A stretch of 64,000 nt of DNA from Streptomonospora wellingtoniae (GTDB taxonomy: Bacteria; Actinomycetota; Actinomycetes; Streptosporangiales; Streptosporangiaceae). Positions 25,662 to 35,389 of the stretch are shown here, piece after piece. Below the pieces are notes generated by a model that saw only the letters and a list, made by a program, of their open reading frames with translations, was not told the DNA's origin and searched no databases. The position numbers and the translations under genes are program-made. The DNA lies in the NCBI RefSeq assembly GCF_031845375.1, contig NZ_JAVREK010000001.1, positions 248,001-312,000 of the forward strand, written 5' to 3'. The number at the start of each line of letters is the position of its first letter. Positions within the stretch are counted from its first letter, which is position 1.

Positions 25662-26315
25662 CTACGCCAAGCCGGCGTCGTGGGCCATGAGGGCTATCTG
25701 AGTGCGGTTGTCCAGGTCGAGCTTGGTGAGGATGCTGGATATGTGGGCCTTGACCGTCGGGACGCTCATGTGGAGGCCGGTCGCGATCTCGGCGTTGGAC
25801 CGGCCCTCGGAGACGGCCAGCACCACCTCGTGCTCGCGCGGGCTCAGGGCCTGCAGCGCTGCGCGGGCCTGTTCGTAGGTGCCCGCCTGGGTGGCGGCGC
25901 GGTCCATCAGGCGGCGTGTGATGCGGGGCGAGAGGATCGGGTCGCCTGATGCGACCTTGCGGATCGCGTCGACGATCTCCGGGGGCGGGGTGTCCTTGAG
26001 CAGGAACCCGCCCGCTCCGGCGCGCAGTGCGTGCAGGATGTTCTCGTCGCTGTCGAAGGTCGTCAGCACGATGACCTCGGGAGCACGCGGCTGCGCGCGC
26101 ACCCTTCGGGTGGCGGCGATGCCGTCTACCCGCTCCATACGCAGGTCCATCAGCACGACGTCGGGCGTGTGCTCGCCTACGGCGGCCGGGACCTCGTCGC
26201 CGTCGGCGGCTTCGCCCGCGACGGAGATGCCGTCGACGCCGTCGAGCATCATCGACAGCCCACCGCGGACCAAGGCGTCGTCGTCGACGATGAGGATCCG
26301 CAGCGCACTGCTCAT
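25662..26315 (-). CDS. NarL/LuxR-type response regulator
   Basis: 217 aa. The receiver domain runs from ILIVDDD with phosphoacceptor Asp57 (VVLMDLRM) and Thr/Lys (VLTTF, LLKDTPP). The C-terminal LuxR helix-turn-helix is LSPREHEVVLAVSEGRSNAE...MSVPTVKAHISSILTKL (about 155-217). The start at 26315 overlaps the kinase stop in ATGA; an ATG at 26324 is an alternative. It is the output half of the two-component pair and probably activates target genes when phosphorylated by the adjacent kinase. Confidence 0.93.
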   Translation of the reverse strand: MSSALRILIVDDDALVRGGLSMMLDGVDGISVAGEAADGDEVPAAVGEHTPDVVLMDLRMERVDGIAATRRVRAQPRAPEVIVLTTFDSDENILHALRAGAGGFLLKDTPPPEIVDAIRKVASGDPILSPRITRRLMDRAATQAGTYEQARAALQALSPREHEVVLAVSEGRSNAEIATGLHMSVPTVKAHISSILTKLDLDNRTQIALMAHDAGLA

Positions 26316-27601
26316 GCGGGCCATGGTAACCGGGCGTGCAGCCGGAACCGGTCGCCGTGGAGGCCCTGGTCGAGCACTCCCCCGGCGAGGTGCACACGCT
26401 CGGTGAGGCCGACCAGCCCCGTCCCGCTGCCGTACGCCGCGGCCGACCCTGCCGCCTGCGGTTCCGCCGGCGTGCTGCCGCCGTCGCCTCCGCTCAACCG
26501 CTCGTCCGGCACACCGCCCGCATCGGCTGCGCCCGCTGCCCTGCCCGTACCGCCCGCTTCCCCGACCGGGTTGGTCACCGTGACCGCGAGCCCTTCGCCC
26601 GGCCGGCCGCTCACCTCCACCTCGACCGGCCGCCCCGGCGCGTGCTTGCGGGCGTTGGTCAACCCTTCCTGGACCACGCGGTAGGCGGTCCGGCCGACGG
26701 CGGCGGGCAGGTTCTCGGCGTCGGCCGCCTCGTCGCGCACCTGTACCCGCATCCCCGCGGCACGCGACTCCTCCACCAGAGCGGGGACGTCGCCCAGGGT
26801 AGGACTGCGCCCGGCGACACGGGCGGCCTCTTCGGCCGCGTCCTCGTCGCGCAGCACCAGAATGACCTCCCGGAGCTCCTCCAGCGCCTGATGCACTCCC
26901 GTGCGGACCACCCCCGCCGCCTGGGCGAGGCGCTCGGGCGGCGAGTCGGGGCGGTACTCCAGCGCGCCGGCGTAGGTGGCCAGCAAGGACAGCCGGTGGG
27001 CGAGCACGTCGTGCATCTCGCGCGCGATGCGGGTGCGCTCGGCCATTCGGGCCTCGGCCACCCGCCGCCCCTGCTCGGCCTCCGCCCGCCGGGCCCGTTC
27101 CCGCAGGGACATGACCAGGGCGCGGTTGGCCCGGACCAGCGCGCCCCAGCCGACCATCGCGCCGTAGCCGGCGGTGATCACCACCAGCCACCAGCCGTAG
27201 GAGAGCCCGCTGTTGGGCTGCCACAGCCCTTGAACCGCGTGCGCGGCGACACCCGCCGCGGCGGTCGCGACGGCGACCGGGAGCCGCCGCCGCTGCGCGA
27301 CCTGCAGCACCGCGAGCGTGGCCGGCGGTGTCGCGGCCGGGGAGAGCGCGGCGAGCACCGCCAAGCCCAGCGCGCCGGTCACCGGGCGCCACATGAGCAG
27401 CGGCGCGAGGGCGCACCCGAGCACGCCGACCGCGATGTCCAGTGCCAGCGTCGCGCCGTCGGGCTGCATGCCGTGGCGGGCCCAGATCGTCAGGGCGACC
27501 AGCACGGCCGAAACCGCGGTCACACCGACCGCGCCGCGCCGCCTGCGGGCCGCCGGGACTTCGGGTTCGGCCGCCGGAGCGGCGATGACCTCCTCGTTCA
27601 C
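26312..27601 (-). CDS. Sensor histidine kinase, NarL-partner type
   Basis: 429 aa. Four to five membrane segments fill residues 24-155, with little extracellular domain. The HisKA_3 dimerisation helix follows with His197 (AREMHDVLAHRLSLL), then a HATPase with the N-box (VVQEGLTNARKHAPG) and a late GTGLVGLTERV. The linker between those last two (about 335-395) is unusually long and Gly/Ala/Pro-rich. It is coupled to the response regulator by ATGA. The divergent downstream membrane protein and hydrolase are possible targets. Confidence 0.93.
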   Translation of the reverse strand: MNEEVIAAPAAEPEVPAARRRRGAVGVTAVSAVLVALTIWARHGMQPDGATLALDIAVGVLGCALAPLLMWRPVTGALGLAVLAALSPAATPPATLAVLQVAQRRRLPVAVATAAAGVAAHAVQGLWQPNSGLSYGWWLVVITAGYGAMVGWGALVRANRALVMSLRERARRAEAEQGRRVAEARMAERTRIAREMHDVLAHRLSLLATYAGALEYRPDSPPERLAQAAGVVRTGVHQALEELREVILVLRDEDAAEEAARVAGRSPTLGDVPALVEESRAAGMRVQVRDEAADAENLPAAVGRTAYRVVQEGLTNARKHAPGRPVEVEVSGRPGEGLAVTVTNPVGEAGGTGRAAGAADAGGVPDERLSGGDGGSTPAEPQAAGSAAAYGSGTGLVGLTERVHLAGGVLDQGLHGDRFRLHARLPWPA

Positions 27602-27824
27602 CGGGCAAGGCTAACCGCCGGGCCCGCGCGGCCGACACCGACCGAAGTAGGGGGTGCACCCGCCGGGAGTAGCGGCGGGGATGTCCGCTCGCCTGATGCG
27701 CGGGCATCGCCCGCCTTGGGAGTCTGTGGAGGTCCGGGCGGGACGGCGGCACAGCCGGCGGCCCCGCCGCACAGCAGTCCGGCCCGCGGGACACGGCGTC
27801 CCGGCGGGCGGAAGGAGAACAGCG

Positions 27825-28277
27825 ATGACCAGTCGAACCGGGGCCGCACGCGCCGCCGAGAACACCACCCCCGAGCACACGCGTTCCGCGGGCGGCCGGG
27901 TCCTGCGCCGCGCGCTGGCAGCGGTCGGTGCGGCCGTGGCGGCGCTGGTGCTGTGGGCGGTGGCGGTCCCCGTCGCGGGGATAGAGGTCACCGCCTACCG
28001 GGCCGGGACCCTGGGGCCCATCGGCCCGGTGTCCATCGGGGCCTCGGCCTTGGCGATGGGATTGGCTGGATGGGCGCTGCTCGCGGTGCTGGAGCGGCTG
28101 ATGAAGCGGCCGGGGCCGGTCTGGACCTCCGTTGCGACCGCGGTCATGCTGCTGTCGCTGGCGGGCCCGCTGATCTCGACCGCCGACTCGGCGAGCATGT
28201 TCGTGCTCCTGGCGATGCACCTCGTCGTAGGCGTCGCGGTCATCCTCGTCCTGGCACCGACGGCGCGCCGTCGATGA
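27825..28277 (+). CDS. Small four-helix membrane protein (DUF6069-like)
   Basis: 150 aa from the ATG at 27825 with AAGGAG seven bases upstream. Four hydrophobic helices follow a polar N-terminus (LRRALAAVGAAVAALVLWAV, IGASALAMGLAGWALLAVL, VATAVMLLSLAGPLI, LLAMHLVVGVAVILVLAP). The pattern fits DUF6069 proteins of actinomycetes; function unknown. It is divergent from the two-component operon and precedes the hydrolase by 61 bp. Confidence 0.75.
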   Translation: MTSRTGAARAAENTTPEHTRSAGGRVLRRALAAVGAAVAALVLWAVAVPVAGIEVTAYRAGTLGPIGPVSIGASALAMGLAGWALLAVLERLMKRPGPVWTSVATAVMLLSLAGPLISTADSASMFVLLAMHLVVGVAVILVLAPTARRR

Positions 28278-28338
28278 GCGCGGCGTACCGCCGCTCCCCC
28301 GCCGCCGTACCGCCGACCAGTCGCACTCGGGAGTGACC

Positions 28339-29526
28339 ATGTCCTTCGGCTACCTGCCCTACGGCTACCTCGCGGGCGTCGCGATCTTCGCGGTGTGCGC
28401 CGCGTTCGCGCTGGCTCCGGTGCGGCGCCCGCGCCCGTGGGACGCGGTGAGCTTCCGGCTGGGACTGGTCATCAACGAGATGCCGGTGTTCGCCCTGTAC
28501 TGCCTGCTCGCCTCGACCGGGCTGGCATGGGCGCAAGGCGACCTCCGCAGCCCCGCCGCCTGGTCGGTGGCCGGCCTGGCGGGGCTCACCGCCGTCGGAC
28601 TCGCCGTGATCGTGCGCAGGGGGACGCGTGCCCGCCCTGTGCTGGAGCGCGCGCTGGACGAGGGCCTCGGCGCGAACTGGCGGTCGGCGATCCGGGCCGA
28701 CCTGGCCGCGGGACTGCGGCGCCGCCCGCCCTACGCGCGGATCCTGCTCCGCCCGTTCCTGGTGCGCCGCCGGGACGTCGAGCGCATCGCCGACATCGCC
28801 TACGGCGACGCCGGCAAGCGCAACCGGCTGGACGTCTACCGCCACCGCTCTCGGCCGGCGGGAGGCCCGGTACTGGTCTACGCACACGGCGGCGGCTACA
28901 ACAGCGGCCGCAAGGACCGCGAAGGGCGACCGCTGCTCTACCGCCTGGCGAGCCGGGGGTGGGTCTGTGTCAGCGCGAACTACCGGCTGCGTCCGCAGGC
29001 GGGCTTCGACGAGCACCTGGCCGACTTCAAGAAGGCGATCGCCTGGGCGCGCGAGCACGGTCCCGAGTACGGCGCCGACCCGACGGTGCTGGTCGCGGCG
29101 GGCAGCTCCGCGGGCGGCCACTTGGCGGCGCTCGCCGCGCTGACGCCGGGCGACCCGGCGTTCCAGCCGGGATTCGAGGACGCCGACACCTCGGTGACCG
29201 CTGCGGTCTCGCTGTACGGCTACTACGGCCGCTACTACGCGCAGCCGGGCGCCGAGGCCGACCCGCCCACCTCGCCCGCCGACCACCTGCACGCCGGCGC
29301 GCCCCCGTTCTTCGCCGCGCACGGCGATCGGGACACCGTCGTGCCGGTGGAGTCCGCCCGCGAGTTCACGGCCGCGCTGCGCAGGGTCTCGGCCGAACCC
29401 GTCGTCTACGCGGAGCTTCCCGGCGCACAGCACGCGTTCGACATCGTCCACTCCCTGCGCTTCGAGGCGGTGGTCGACGCCGTGGAGGCGTTCGCCGCCC
29501 GGATCCGCTCGCGTGAACCGGCATAG
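28339..29526 (+). CDS. Membrane-anchored alpha/beta hydrolase (esterase type)
   Basis: 395 aa. Two membrane segments occupy residues 1-90. An alpha/beta hydrolase follows: oxyanion loop YAHGGGYNSG, nucleophile elbow GSSAGGHLAAL, acid in HGDRDTVVP and His in GAQHAFD, the complete catalytic set of the HSL/acetyl-esterase group. The substrate is unknown. An in-frame GTG at 28333 is an alternative start. The gene ends 4 bp before a long palindromic repeat. Confidence 0.85.
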   Translation: MSFGYLPYGYLAGVAIFAVCAAFALAPVRRPRPWDAVSFRLGLVINEMPVFALYCLLASTGLAWAQGDLRSPAAWSVAGLAGLTAVGLAVIVRRGTRARPVLERALDEGLGANWRSAIRADLAAGLRRRPPYARILLRPFLVRRRDVERIADIAYGDAGKRNRLDVYRHRSRPAGGPVLVYAHGGGYNSGRKDREGRPLLYRLASRGWVCVSANYRLRPQAGFDEHLADFKKAIAWAREHGPEYGADPTVLVAAGSSAGGHLAALAALTPGDPAFQPGFEDADTSVTAAVSLYGYYGRYYAQPGAEADPPTSPADHLHAGAPPFFAAHGDRDTVVPVESAREFTAALRRVSAEPVVYAELPGAQHAFDIVHSLRFEAVVDAVEAFAARIRSREPA

Positions 29527-29530
29527 CACC

Positions 29531-29591
29531 GTTGATCTTGTAGCTATCGTATAGGGAAATCGTTTTCCTTCACGATGGCTACAAGATCAGC
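29531..29591 (+). repeat. 61-bp interspersed palindromic element, copy 1
   Basis: Arms of 20 bp (29531-29550 and 29572-29591; core GATCTTGTAGCTATCGT) match at 18 of 20 positions around a 21-nt loop that itself contains an inner inverted repeat (GGAAA/TTTCC). It lies 4 bp after the hydrolase stop. The same element occurs at 57989 (reversed) and 63061. The single T/C asymmetry in the arms is kept in all copies and gives the element a direction. A terminator role or a mobile MITE/REP-like nature are both possible. Confidence 0.85.
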
Positions 29592-29744
29592 GGGGTTCGG
29601 GACGGTCCCCCGCCGCGGGACCCGAAGGCGGGTGCCGACCCGCGCTGCCGACGGTCCGCGGACGGGGGCGCCGTGTGCGGCCGGTCTCCGTCGTATGCTC
29701 GTACAGCGGCAGATGGCGCGACTGCAACGGGTTGGGAGCCGAAC

Positions 29745-30356
29745 GTGGGCGACGCGCAGGAAGGACCGGCGCCGGCTGCGCCGGCGCTACGGATCGCCGA
29801 CGCCGATCGCGAAGCCGCCGCCGAACGCTTGCGCGAGGCGGTGGCGGTAGGCCGGCTCGAACTCGCCGAACTGGACGAGCGCCTCTCCGCCGTGTATGCG
29901 GCCAAGACCCGGGCCGATCTGGACCCGCTCACCGCCGATCTGCCCGCCGAGCCCGCGGCGGCCCGCCCCGGCGTCGAGGCACCTCCGCTGACGCTGGAGA
30001 CCAAGAGCGGCATGCTGAAGCGGGACGGCTACTGGCAGGTGCCGGACCGGATCACGGCCGAGTGCACGTCCGGAAGGATCAAGCTCGACTTCACCGCGGC
30101 CGAGTGCCCGCACCGCGAGGTCTCCGTCGAGGCCCACGCCAAGTCCGGTTCGGTCGTGCTGGTGGTGCCGCGCGGCTGGTGGGTGAACCTGGATGAGGCC
30201 ACGGCCTCCAGCGGCACCGTCGTGAACAAGGTGAAGGGGCCGCCTGCGTCCGGGGCACCCGGGCTGCGTGTCAGCGGCGAGGTGAGGTCGGGCACGATCA
30301 GGGCGCGCCATCCGCGCCGCAGCTTCTGGGCCTGGCTGCTTCGGCGCCCGGCCTGA
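29745..30356 (+). CDS. DUF1707 (SHOCT-like) protein with C-terminal DUF2154-like beta domain
   Basis: 203 aa from the GTG at 29745 with GGGAG upstream. Residues about 12-65 match DUF1707 (LRIADADREAAAERLREAVA, RLELAELDERLSAVYAAKTR, LDPLTADLP). The remainder is a beta-rich domain (SGRIKLDF, SGSVVLVVPRGWWV, SGTIRARH), like the repeated-strand module often paired with DUF1707. There is no membrane segment. Its role is unknown; related proteins are linked to the envelope. Confidence 0.8.
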   Translation: MGDAQEGPAPAAPALRIADADREAAAERLREAVAVGRLELAELDERLSAVYAAKTRADLDPLTADLPAEPAAARPGVEAPPLTLETKSGMLKRDGYWQVPDRITAECTSGRIKLDFTAAECPHREVSVEAHAKSGSVVLVVPRGWWVNLDEATASSGTVVNKVKGPPASGAPGLRVSGEVRSGTIRARHPRRSFWAWLLRRPA

Positions 30357-30638
30357 CGGACCGCAGCAGACCGTCGGCTTCGCCGGGCCCCTGGGACTCA
30401 AGGGCCGAAGCCGTCCAGTCCGCCCGCACGCCGCTTCCCCGGCCGGGACGTGCTGGGGTGGGCGGAAGGCGAACCCCGAACCCGGGGTCCTCCGGGCGAC
30501 GCCCAGCGCCGGTGACGCCATGCGCCGCGCCGGGTTCAAGCGCGGCCCCGCGGAGTGGTTCCTGCTCCGCATGACCTACGGCCGCGCGTCCGCGCCCGCC
30601 GCGCCGGCCCATTCGGGATGACGGTCGAGCGCCTCGCC

Positions 30639-31595
30639 TCACGCGCCGGCGGCGCGCTCGGCCAGGACCTCGCCGATGACGTGGCGGGAGTTGGCCGCAA
30701 GGGGCGGGTTGGTGGCGCGGTAGTAGGGAAGCTGGATGAGGGCGATGGACAGCGCCCAGGCAGCGGCCCGCTGCCAGGCGGTCCGGTCGGCGCCGACCGC
30801 GCGGCGGAACGGCTCGCGGGCCCCGGCGGGCAGGAGGTTCCAGGCGGGGACCAGGTCGGCCGTGGGGTCGCCGACCCCGACACCGCCGAAGTCGATGACC
30901 GCGGCGAGCCGGCCCTCCCGCACCAGGACGTTGCCGGGCGAGAGGTCACCGTGCAGCCACGCGGACGGACCGACGGGGCCGGGCAGGCGCAGGGCCGCCT
31001 CCCAGGCCGCGGTGGCCGCCCGGGTGTCGATGGTGTCGTGCAGGGCTTCGATCGCCGCGCGCGTCTCGCTGTCCCGCTCCGCCAGCGGTCCCCCGCGGTC
31101 GGACTCCGGAGCGCCGGCGGTCGGGACGGAGCGCAGCGCGGTGATGAAGGCCGCCAAGTCCTCGGCCAGGCGCACGGGGTCGACGGCGCCCGCGCCGGAA
31201 TCGGCGGCCGAGCCGCGGCCCACCTCCGCGCCCGCCCGCGCGAGGCCGTCGACAGTGGGATTCTCGCCGTCCAACCAGCGCAGGACCGACCAGTTCCACG
31301 GGAAGCCCGCTGTGGGCGCCCCCATCCCGAGCGGAACGGGCACCGCGCTCGGCAGGTGCTCGGCCAGATAGGGCAGCCACCGCTGCTCAAGGCAGACCGC
31401 ATCCGCCGCGCCTTCCCGGCGCGGCAGGCGCACGGCCATATCCGTGCCCAGCCGGAACATCGCGTTCTCCGTCCCGGACGACTCCACCCGCGAGACGGGA
31501 AAGCCCGCCCACCGGGGAAAGCGCTCGGCGACCATCCGGCGGACGAGATCGTCGTCGATATCGGGTTCGCCCGCGTGCAGCTTGGCTTGCATCAT
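30639..31595 (-). CDS. Aminoglycoside/macrolide phosphotransferase-fold kinase
   Basis: 318 aa from the ATG at 31595 with AAGGGG upstream. An APH fold: N-lobe to DMAVRLPRREG, then the catalytic loop AWLHGDLSPGNVLV and the metal-binding VIDFGGVGVGDPTADLVPAWN. Family members phosphorylate antibiotics or small metabolites with ATP or GTP. Sequence alone does not show whether it gives resistance. It is convergent with the DUF1707 gene. Confidence 0.88.
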   Translation of the reverse strand: MMQAKLHAGEPDIDDDLVRRMVAERFPRWAGFPVSRVESSGTENAMFRLGTDMAVRLPRREGAADAVCLEQRWLPYLAEHLPSAVPVPLGMGAPTAGFPWNWSVLRWLDGENPTVDGLARAGAEVGRGSAADSGAGAVDPVRLAEDLAAFITALRSVPTAGAPESDRGGPLAERDSETRAAIEALHDTIDTRAATAAWEAALRLPGPVGPSAWLHGDLSPGNVLVREGRLAAVIDFGGVGVGDPTADLVPAWNLLPAGAREPFRRAVGADRTAWQRAAAWALSIALIQLPYYRATNPPLAANSRHVIGEVLAERAAGA

Positions 31596-31869
31596 GTCCC
31601 CTTCGCTCCGACCGGGAAGGCCCGCGCCGCGGGCCGCGCGTTCGGGTGTGGAGCACGCGGAGCGATTCAACCTCCGCGCCCCGCGGGCGTCCACCGGTTT
31701 TCCCGGCCGGCTCGGGACGCGCGCGGGCCACGGCTCCGCATGGCGGTACGCGCCGGACAGCACCCTCGTTCGGCTCCGGCGCGATCGCTCCGGCCCTTCT
31801 CCTCGTGTCCTCGCGACCGTGGCGGCCCCCTCGACTCCTCCGCATCCGGTGGCCGCAAGGGACGGGCGG

Positions 31870-33942
31870 TCAGGGGGCCGGTACGACCCCGTCGAGGGCC
31901 CGCGAGAGCTTGGGGGCCAGCAGTTCGGAGTAGGTGGCGGTGATGTGGTTGCTGTCGCGGTAGACCATGACGTTGCCGATCACCGGAAGGCAGGTGTCGC
32001 CGGTGCAGAACTCGTCGGTGAGGTCGACGATGTCGGCGTCGGCGTCGTTCTCGGCGGCGAGCACCTGGGGATCGTCGTTGGAGAAGGCGTCTTCGGCCGG
32101 CTTCTCGCATTTCGACAGGTCGTCCCTGTGCAGCGACACGCACTCGGGCAGGCGCGTGGCCATCCGGGGGGTGTCGCGGATGGCCACGACGTCGGTACCC
32201 GCGTCCTCGAGCGGCCCCCACAGCCGGTTCATTCCGGCGGCGATGTCGACGGCCCCCTCCGACTGCGTGGACGCCGAAGCCGCCTCGTTGTTGGCGCTGG
32301 AGGTGGTGAAGAGGATGTCCGGCTGGATCTCACTGCTCAGCTCGTCGAACAGGGCCTCGTTCCACTCCGCGCACTCGGCGTAGGCGCCGCCGTCGTGTCC
32401 CATCGTGGTGAGGGTGAAGGAGCACGAGGACTTGGCGTAGACGTGGAGCTGCCAGCCGCGCTCCTCCGCGATCTTCCGCAGGGCGGGCGCCCATTGGGCC
32501 GCGTGGGAGTCGCCCGTCAGTGCGACGGTGGTCTCGGCGTCGTCGGGGCCGTAGACGCACGACCGCAGTTTCGTAGCCCCCGGGTTGGCCTGGCATTGGG
32601 CCCAGACGTCGGGAAGGTCGTCGCTCGCGGCCACCGGCGCGGGATACAGCGGTGCATCGCCCGATCCCTCCGGCTCCGACGTGCCCAATGCCGCGGGGCC
32701 CACATGCTGCACCGGATCGAACTCCACGCTCTTCAGCCACTCGTACCGCGCCATCTGACCGGCGCCGATCAAGCCGACCACCACCGCGGCCGCCACCGCG
32801 AAGGACGCCGCGCGCTTGCCCGAGCGCAGCAGCCCCCACCGCCGCACCGGATCCTCCACGGCCGCCTTCGTAGCGCAGGCCAGCAGCACCGCGACCACGA
32901 CCACCAGCCCCGCATACAGCGGCTCCAGGTTCGACGATCCCGTCATCACCAGCGTGAACACGATCACCGGCCAGTGCCACAGGTACAGCGCATACGAGAT
33001 GTCGCCGCCGAAACGCGCTGGACGGCTGGCCAGCACCCCGTACGTGGACCAGCGGCCCCCGTTCTCCCCCGCGGCGATCACGGCCACAGCCCCCGCGACC
33101 GGCAACAGCGCCGCCAGGCCCGGGAACGGCGTCTGATCGTCGTAGTTCAGCGCCGCATAGCCGATAGCGGCCAGGCCGGCCCAGCCCAGCACCCACCGTG
33201 CCGCCGCCGACAACGTGATGTGGGCAGCGCCGACTGCCAGCACGCCGCCCGCGGCCAGTTCCCACATCCGCGTCTGCGGCAGGAAGTACGCCGGCTGCGC
33301 ATCGGAGGCGGTCAGCACGGCCGAGAACCCGAGAGACACCGCGAACACCCCGGCTGTGACCGCCAGGATCGCCCGCCGGCGCCCCAGCAGGGGACCGCCG
33401 GCCGCCCAAGCCACGAACAGCAGCGGCCACAGCAGGTAGAACTGCTCCTCCACCGCCAGCGACCAGAAGTGCTGCACAGGGCTGGCCGCGCTCTCGGCCG
33501 CCAAGTAGTCCACCGACTGGTCGGCCAGCAGCAGGTTCTCCACGTACAGGGCGCTGGCTGCCAGCTCCTTGGCGGTCCCCGCCAGCCGCGGCTCCGGCAG
33601 CAGCCAGAACGCCGCCAGCCCGGTGGCCGCCAGCACCACGCTCGCCGCGGGCAGAATCCGCCGGATCCGGCGGATGTAGAACTGCCCCAGCGACACCCGC
33701 CCCTCGGTGCGCGCCTCGCGCAGCAGCAGCGAGGTGATCAGGAACCCCGAGATCACGAAGAACACGTCCACGCCCACATAGCCGCCGGGCAGCAGGTCGT
33801 GGTCGACGTGGTAGACCAGCACCAGCCCCACCGCCACGGCGCGCAGCCCCTGCACCTCCGGCAGGAACCGGCGTTCCGAGCCGACGGGAGGTGGTGCGGT
33901 GGTGGTGGAGGCGGTGGACGCGGATCGTGTTTCAGCAGACAC
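31870..33942 (-). CDS. Membrane O-acyltransferase (OafA type) with SGNH domain
   Basis: 690 aa. The N-terminal acyltransferase 3 domain (about 28-370) starts LPEVQGLRAVAVGLVLVYH, with GYVGVDVFFVISGFLIT, RIRRILPA and HFWSLAVEEQFYLLWPLL, and has ten or so membrane helices. The external C-terminal SGNH domain (about 430-690) has ALTGDSHAAQWAPALRK for the serine and DSNHITATYSELL for the Asp-His. Such proteins pass acetyl groups to cell-surface sugars or peptidoglycan. No partner genes are nearby. Confidence 0.92.
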   Translation of the reverse strand: MSAETRSASTASTTTAPPPVGSERRFLPEVQGLRAVAVGLVLVYHVDHDLLPGGYVGVDVFFVISGFLITSLLLREARTEGRVSLGQFYIRRIRRILPAASVVLAATGLAAFWLLPEPRLAGTAKELAASALYVENLLLADQSVDYLAAESAASPVQHFWSLAVEEQFYLLWPLLFVAWAAGGPLLGRRRAILAVTAGVFAVSLGFSAVLTASDAQPAYFLPQTRMWELAAGGVLAVGAAHITLSAAARWVLGWAGLAAIGYAALNYDDQTPFPGLAALLPVAGAVAVIAAGENGGRWSTYGVLASRPARFGGDISYALYLWHWPVIVFTLVMTGSSNLEPLYAGLVVVVAVLLACATKAAVEDPVRRWGLLRSGKRAASFAVAAAVVVGLIGAGQMARYEWLKSVEFDPVQHVGPAALGTSEPEGSGDAPLYPAPVAASDDLPDVWAQCQANPGATKLRSCVYGPDDAETTVALTGDSHAAQWAPALRKIAEERGWQLHVYAKSSCSFTLTTMGHDGGAYAECAEWNEALFDELSSEIQPDILFTTSSANNEAASASTQSEGAVDIAAGMNRLWGPLEDAGTDVVAIRDTPRMATRLPECVSLHRDDLSKCEKPAEDAFSNDDPQVLAAENDADADIVDLTDEFCTGDTCLPVIGNVMVYRDSNHITATYSELLAPKLSRALDGVVPAP

Positions 33943-34542
33943 GGTATGCGATTCGTGACGGGAGCAGAGGGCCGAACCCGAGGGGAGGCATGCCGAGCAC
34001 CTCCATGGTGTCGTGACTTCCTCGTTACAATCAAGGCGTTACCGGAACTTTATGTGAATCCTTATAGAATCATGTGAGTTCTCTCAGGATTTCGCAACTC
34101 TCCCAGGTCAGCGCACCGACCCCGGCGGGCCCTCGCCACGCGGCCGTGCCGGGGCCCGGATCCGGGCCCCGGCACGCCGCCCCTCGGTCCTCCGCTGCGT
34201 TCTCGTCCGACCGGCCCGAGCCGGAACCGCGCCGCGCGTGGACTGTCGCGTTCCGCCAGCTGTGCGCCGCCGGCGCGGCCGAAGCCGTCCTCGGAGCCGT
34301 CGGCGCTCTGGCGCGCACGGTCCACGCGGTGCGGGCGGTGCGCGCTCGGCCGGTTGCCGCCGTGTCCGCAGCGCTCGGCGGCCCGGACGCCCTCGGGAGA
34401 CCACGGTCGCCAGCCCCGGTCGCCCCCGGTAGCACCGCCGCGGGCGAGGACCGTGCGCGGGCGAGCCGTATGCGGCGGCCTCACCGCCGTGCCGCGGGTG
34501 CAAAGAACCCGCCGCGCTCGGGGCCCAATGGCGTGCCGGCGT
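33943..34542. other. 600 bp without a supported gene
   Basis: Between the acyltransferase start and the DedA stop. An AT-richer patch around 34020-34090 probably holds the acyltransferase promoter. The rest is very GC-rich, with open frames on both strands that are Arg/Ala/Pro-rich and lack ribosome sites. Confidence 0.5.
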
Positions 34543-35217
34543 TCACTGAGCCTTGTTCGCGACCTCGGGACCGACCGCTGCGGCCGGGGACGCGGGAGCG
34601 GCGACGGGCTCGGCCGCCCGGCGGCGCCGGCGTAGAACGAAGCGCACAGCTTCGGTGACGATGCCGATACCGGCGGAGAATCCCACGCCGATCGTGACCG
34701 CGAGCAGGTGGTTGCCCTCGAAGGTCTCGCTGGCTGCGAATCCGATCAAGCCCGAGTACAGGGCCCACAGCACGGCGGCGAGCGCGGCGAATGCGCTGAA
34801 CCGGGCGAGGGGGTAATCCAGGGTTCCCGCGGTGAGCGTCGTCGCGGTGCGCCCTCCCGGGACGAAGCGCAGCGCCACGATCATCAGCCCGCCGCGCTGC
34901 CGAAGCGCGTCGGCCGCCCATTCGCGGGCCGCGCGGCCCCGCTTGCCCGGAAGCAGGCGAGCGGCGGCGCGGGTGCCGAGCAGGCGCCCGATCGCGTAGG
35001 AGACGTGGTCGCCGACGAACGCGCCCGCCGCTGCCACGGCGATCGCGCCGGCGAGGCTGGTATCGCCGGAGGCGGCCAGCGACCCGGCGGCGATGACCGT
35101 CGTCTCGCTCGGGACCACGGGAAAGAAGGCGTCCAGGACGCATACGACGAAGATCGCCAGCAGCGCCCACGGCGAAGCCATGGCACTGGAGACGATCTCG
35201 TTGACGGCTTCAACCAC
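34543..35217 (-). CDS. DedA-family membrane protein
   Basis: 224 aa from a GTG at 35217, chosen because it gives the family's usual length; the frame is open further upstream to 35427 and an ATG lies at 35184. Signature FPVVPSETTVIAAGSLA, then GDHVSYAIGRLLG and RFVPGGRTATTLTAG match DedA (DUF SNARE-associated) proteins, which act as lipid flippases (undecaprenyl phosphate or phospholipids) in other bacteria. It is a single gene, convergent to nothing obvious. Confidence 0.85.
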   Translation of the reverse strand: MVEAVNEIVSSAMASPWALLAIFVVCVLDAFFPVVPSETTVIAAGSLAASGDTSLAGAIAVAAAGAFVGDHVSYAIGRLLGTRAAARLLPGKRGRAAREWAADALRQRGGLMIVALRFVPGGRTATTLTAGTLDYPLARFSAFAALAAVLWALYSGLIGFAASETFEGNHLLAVTIGVGFSAGIGIVTEAVRFVLRRRRRAAEPVAAPASPAAAVGPEVANKAQ

Positions 35218-35389
35218 GTGGGACGGCCGTTTCCGGCTGGTGCGTTCGGCCGGCGCCGAACCCGGCGGTTCGGGGAGTCGGGGGGCGGATCGCAACGAGG
35301 TCGGACATAGCCGGAACACTATGGGCGGCGCCGGTTCCGCCGCGATGGTGGCGACGCCCCGGATTCGCGTAGTGGTACCCCTACCGCGG

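Noticed and set aside
26316..28340. Upstream extension of the response regulator frame to 28340
   Set aside because: It overlaps the histidine kinase in another frame and encodes only Arg/Gly/Ala-rich sequence; the true start is at the ATGA overlap.
29531..29591. Palindromic element as a tRNA or riboswitch
   Set aside because: A single long stem with a short inner hairpin at gene ends; no cloverleaf or known riboswitch features, and it is not in a 5' leader.
34062..34658. Open frames on both strands in the gap before the DedA gene
   Set aside because: They overlap one another, lack ribosome sites and are dominated by Arg, Ala, Pro and Gly.
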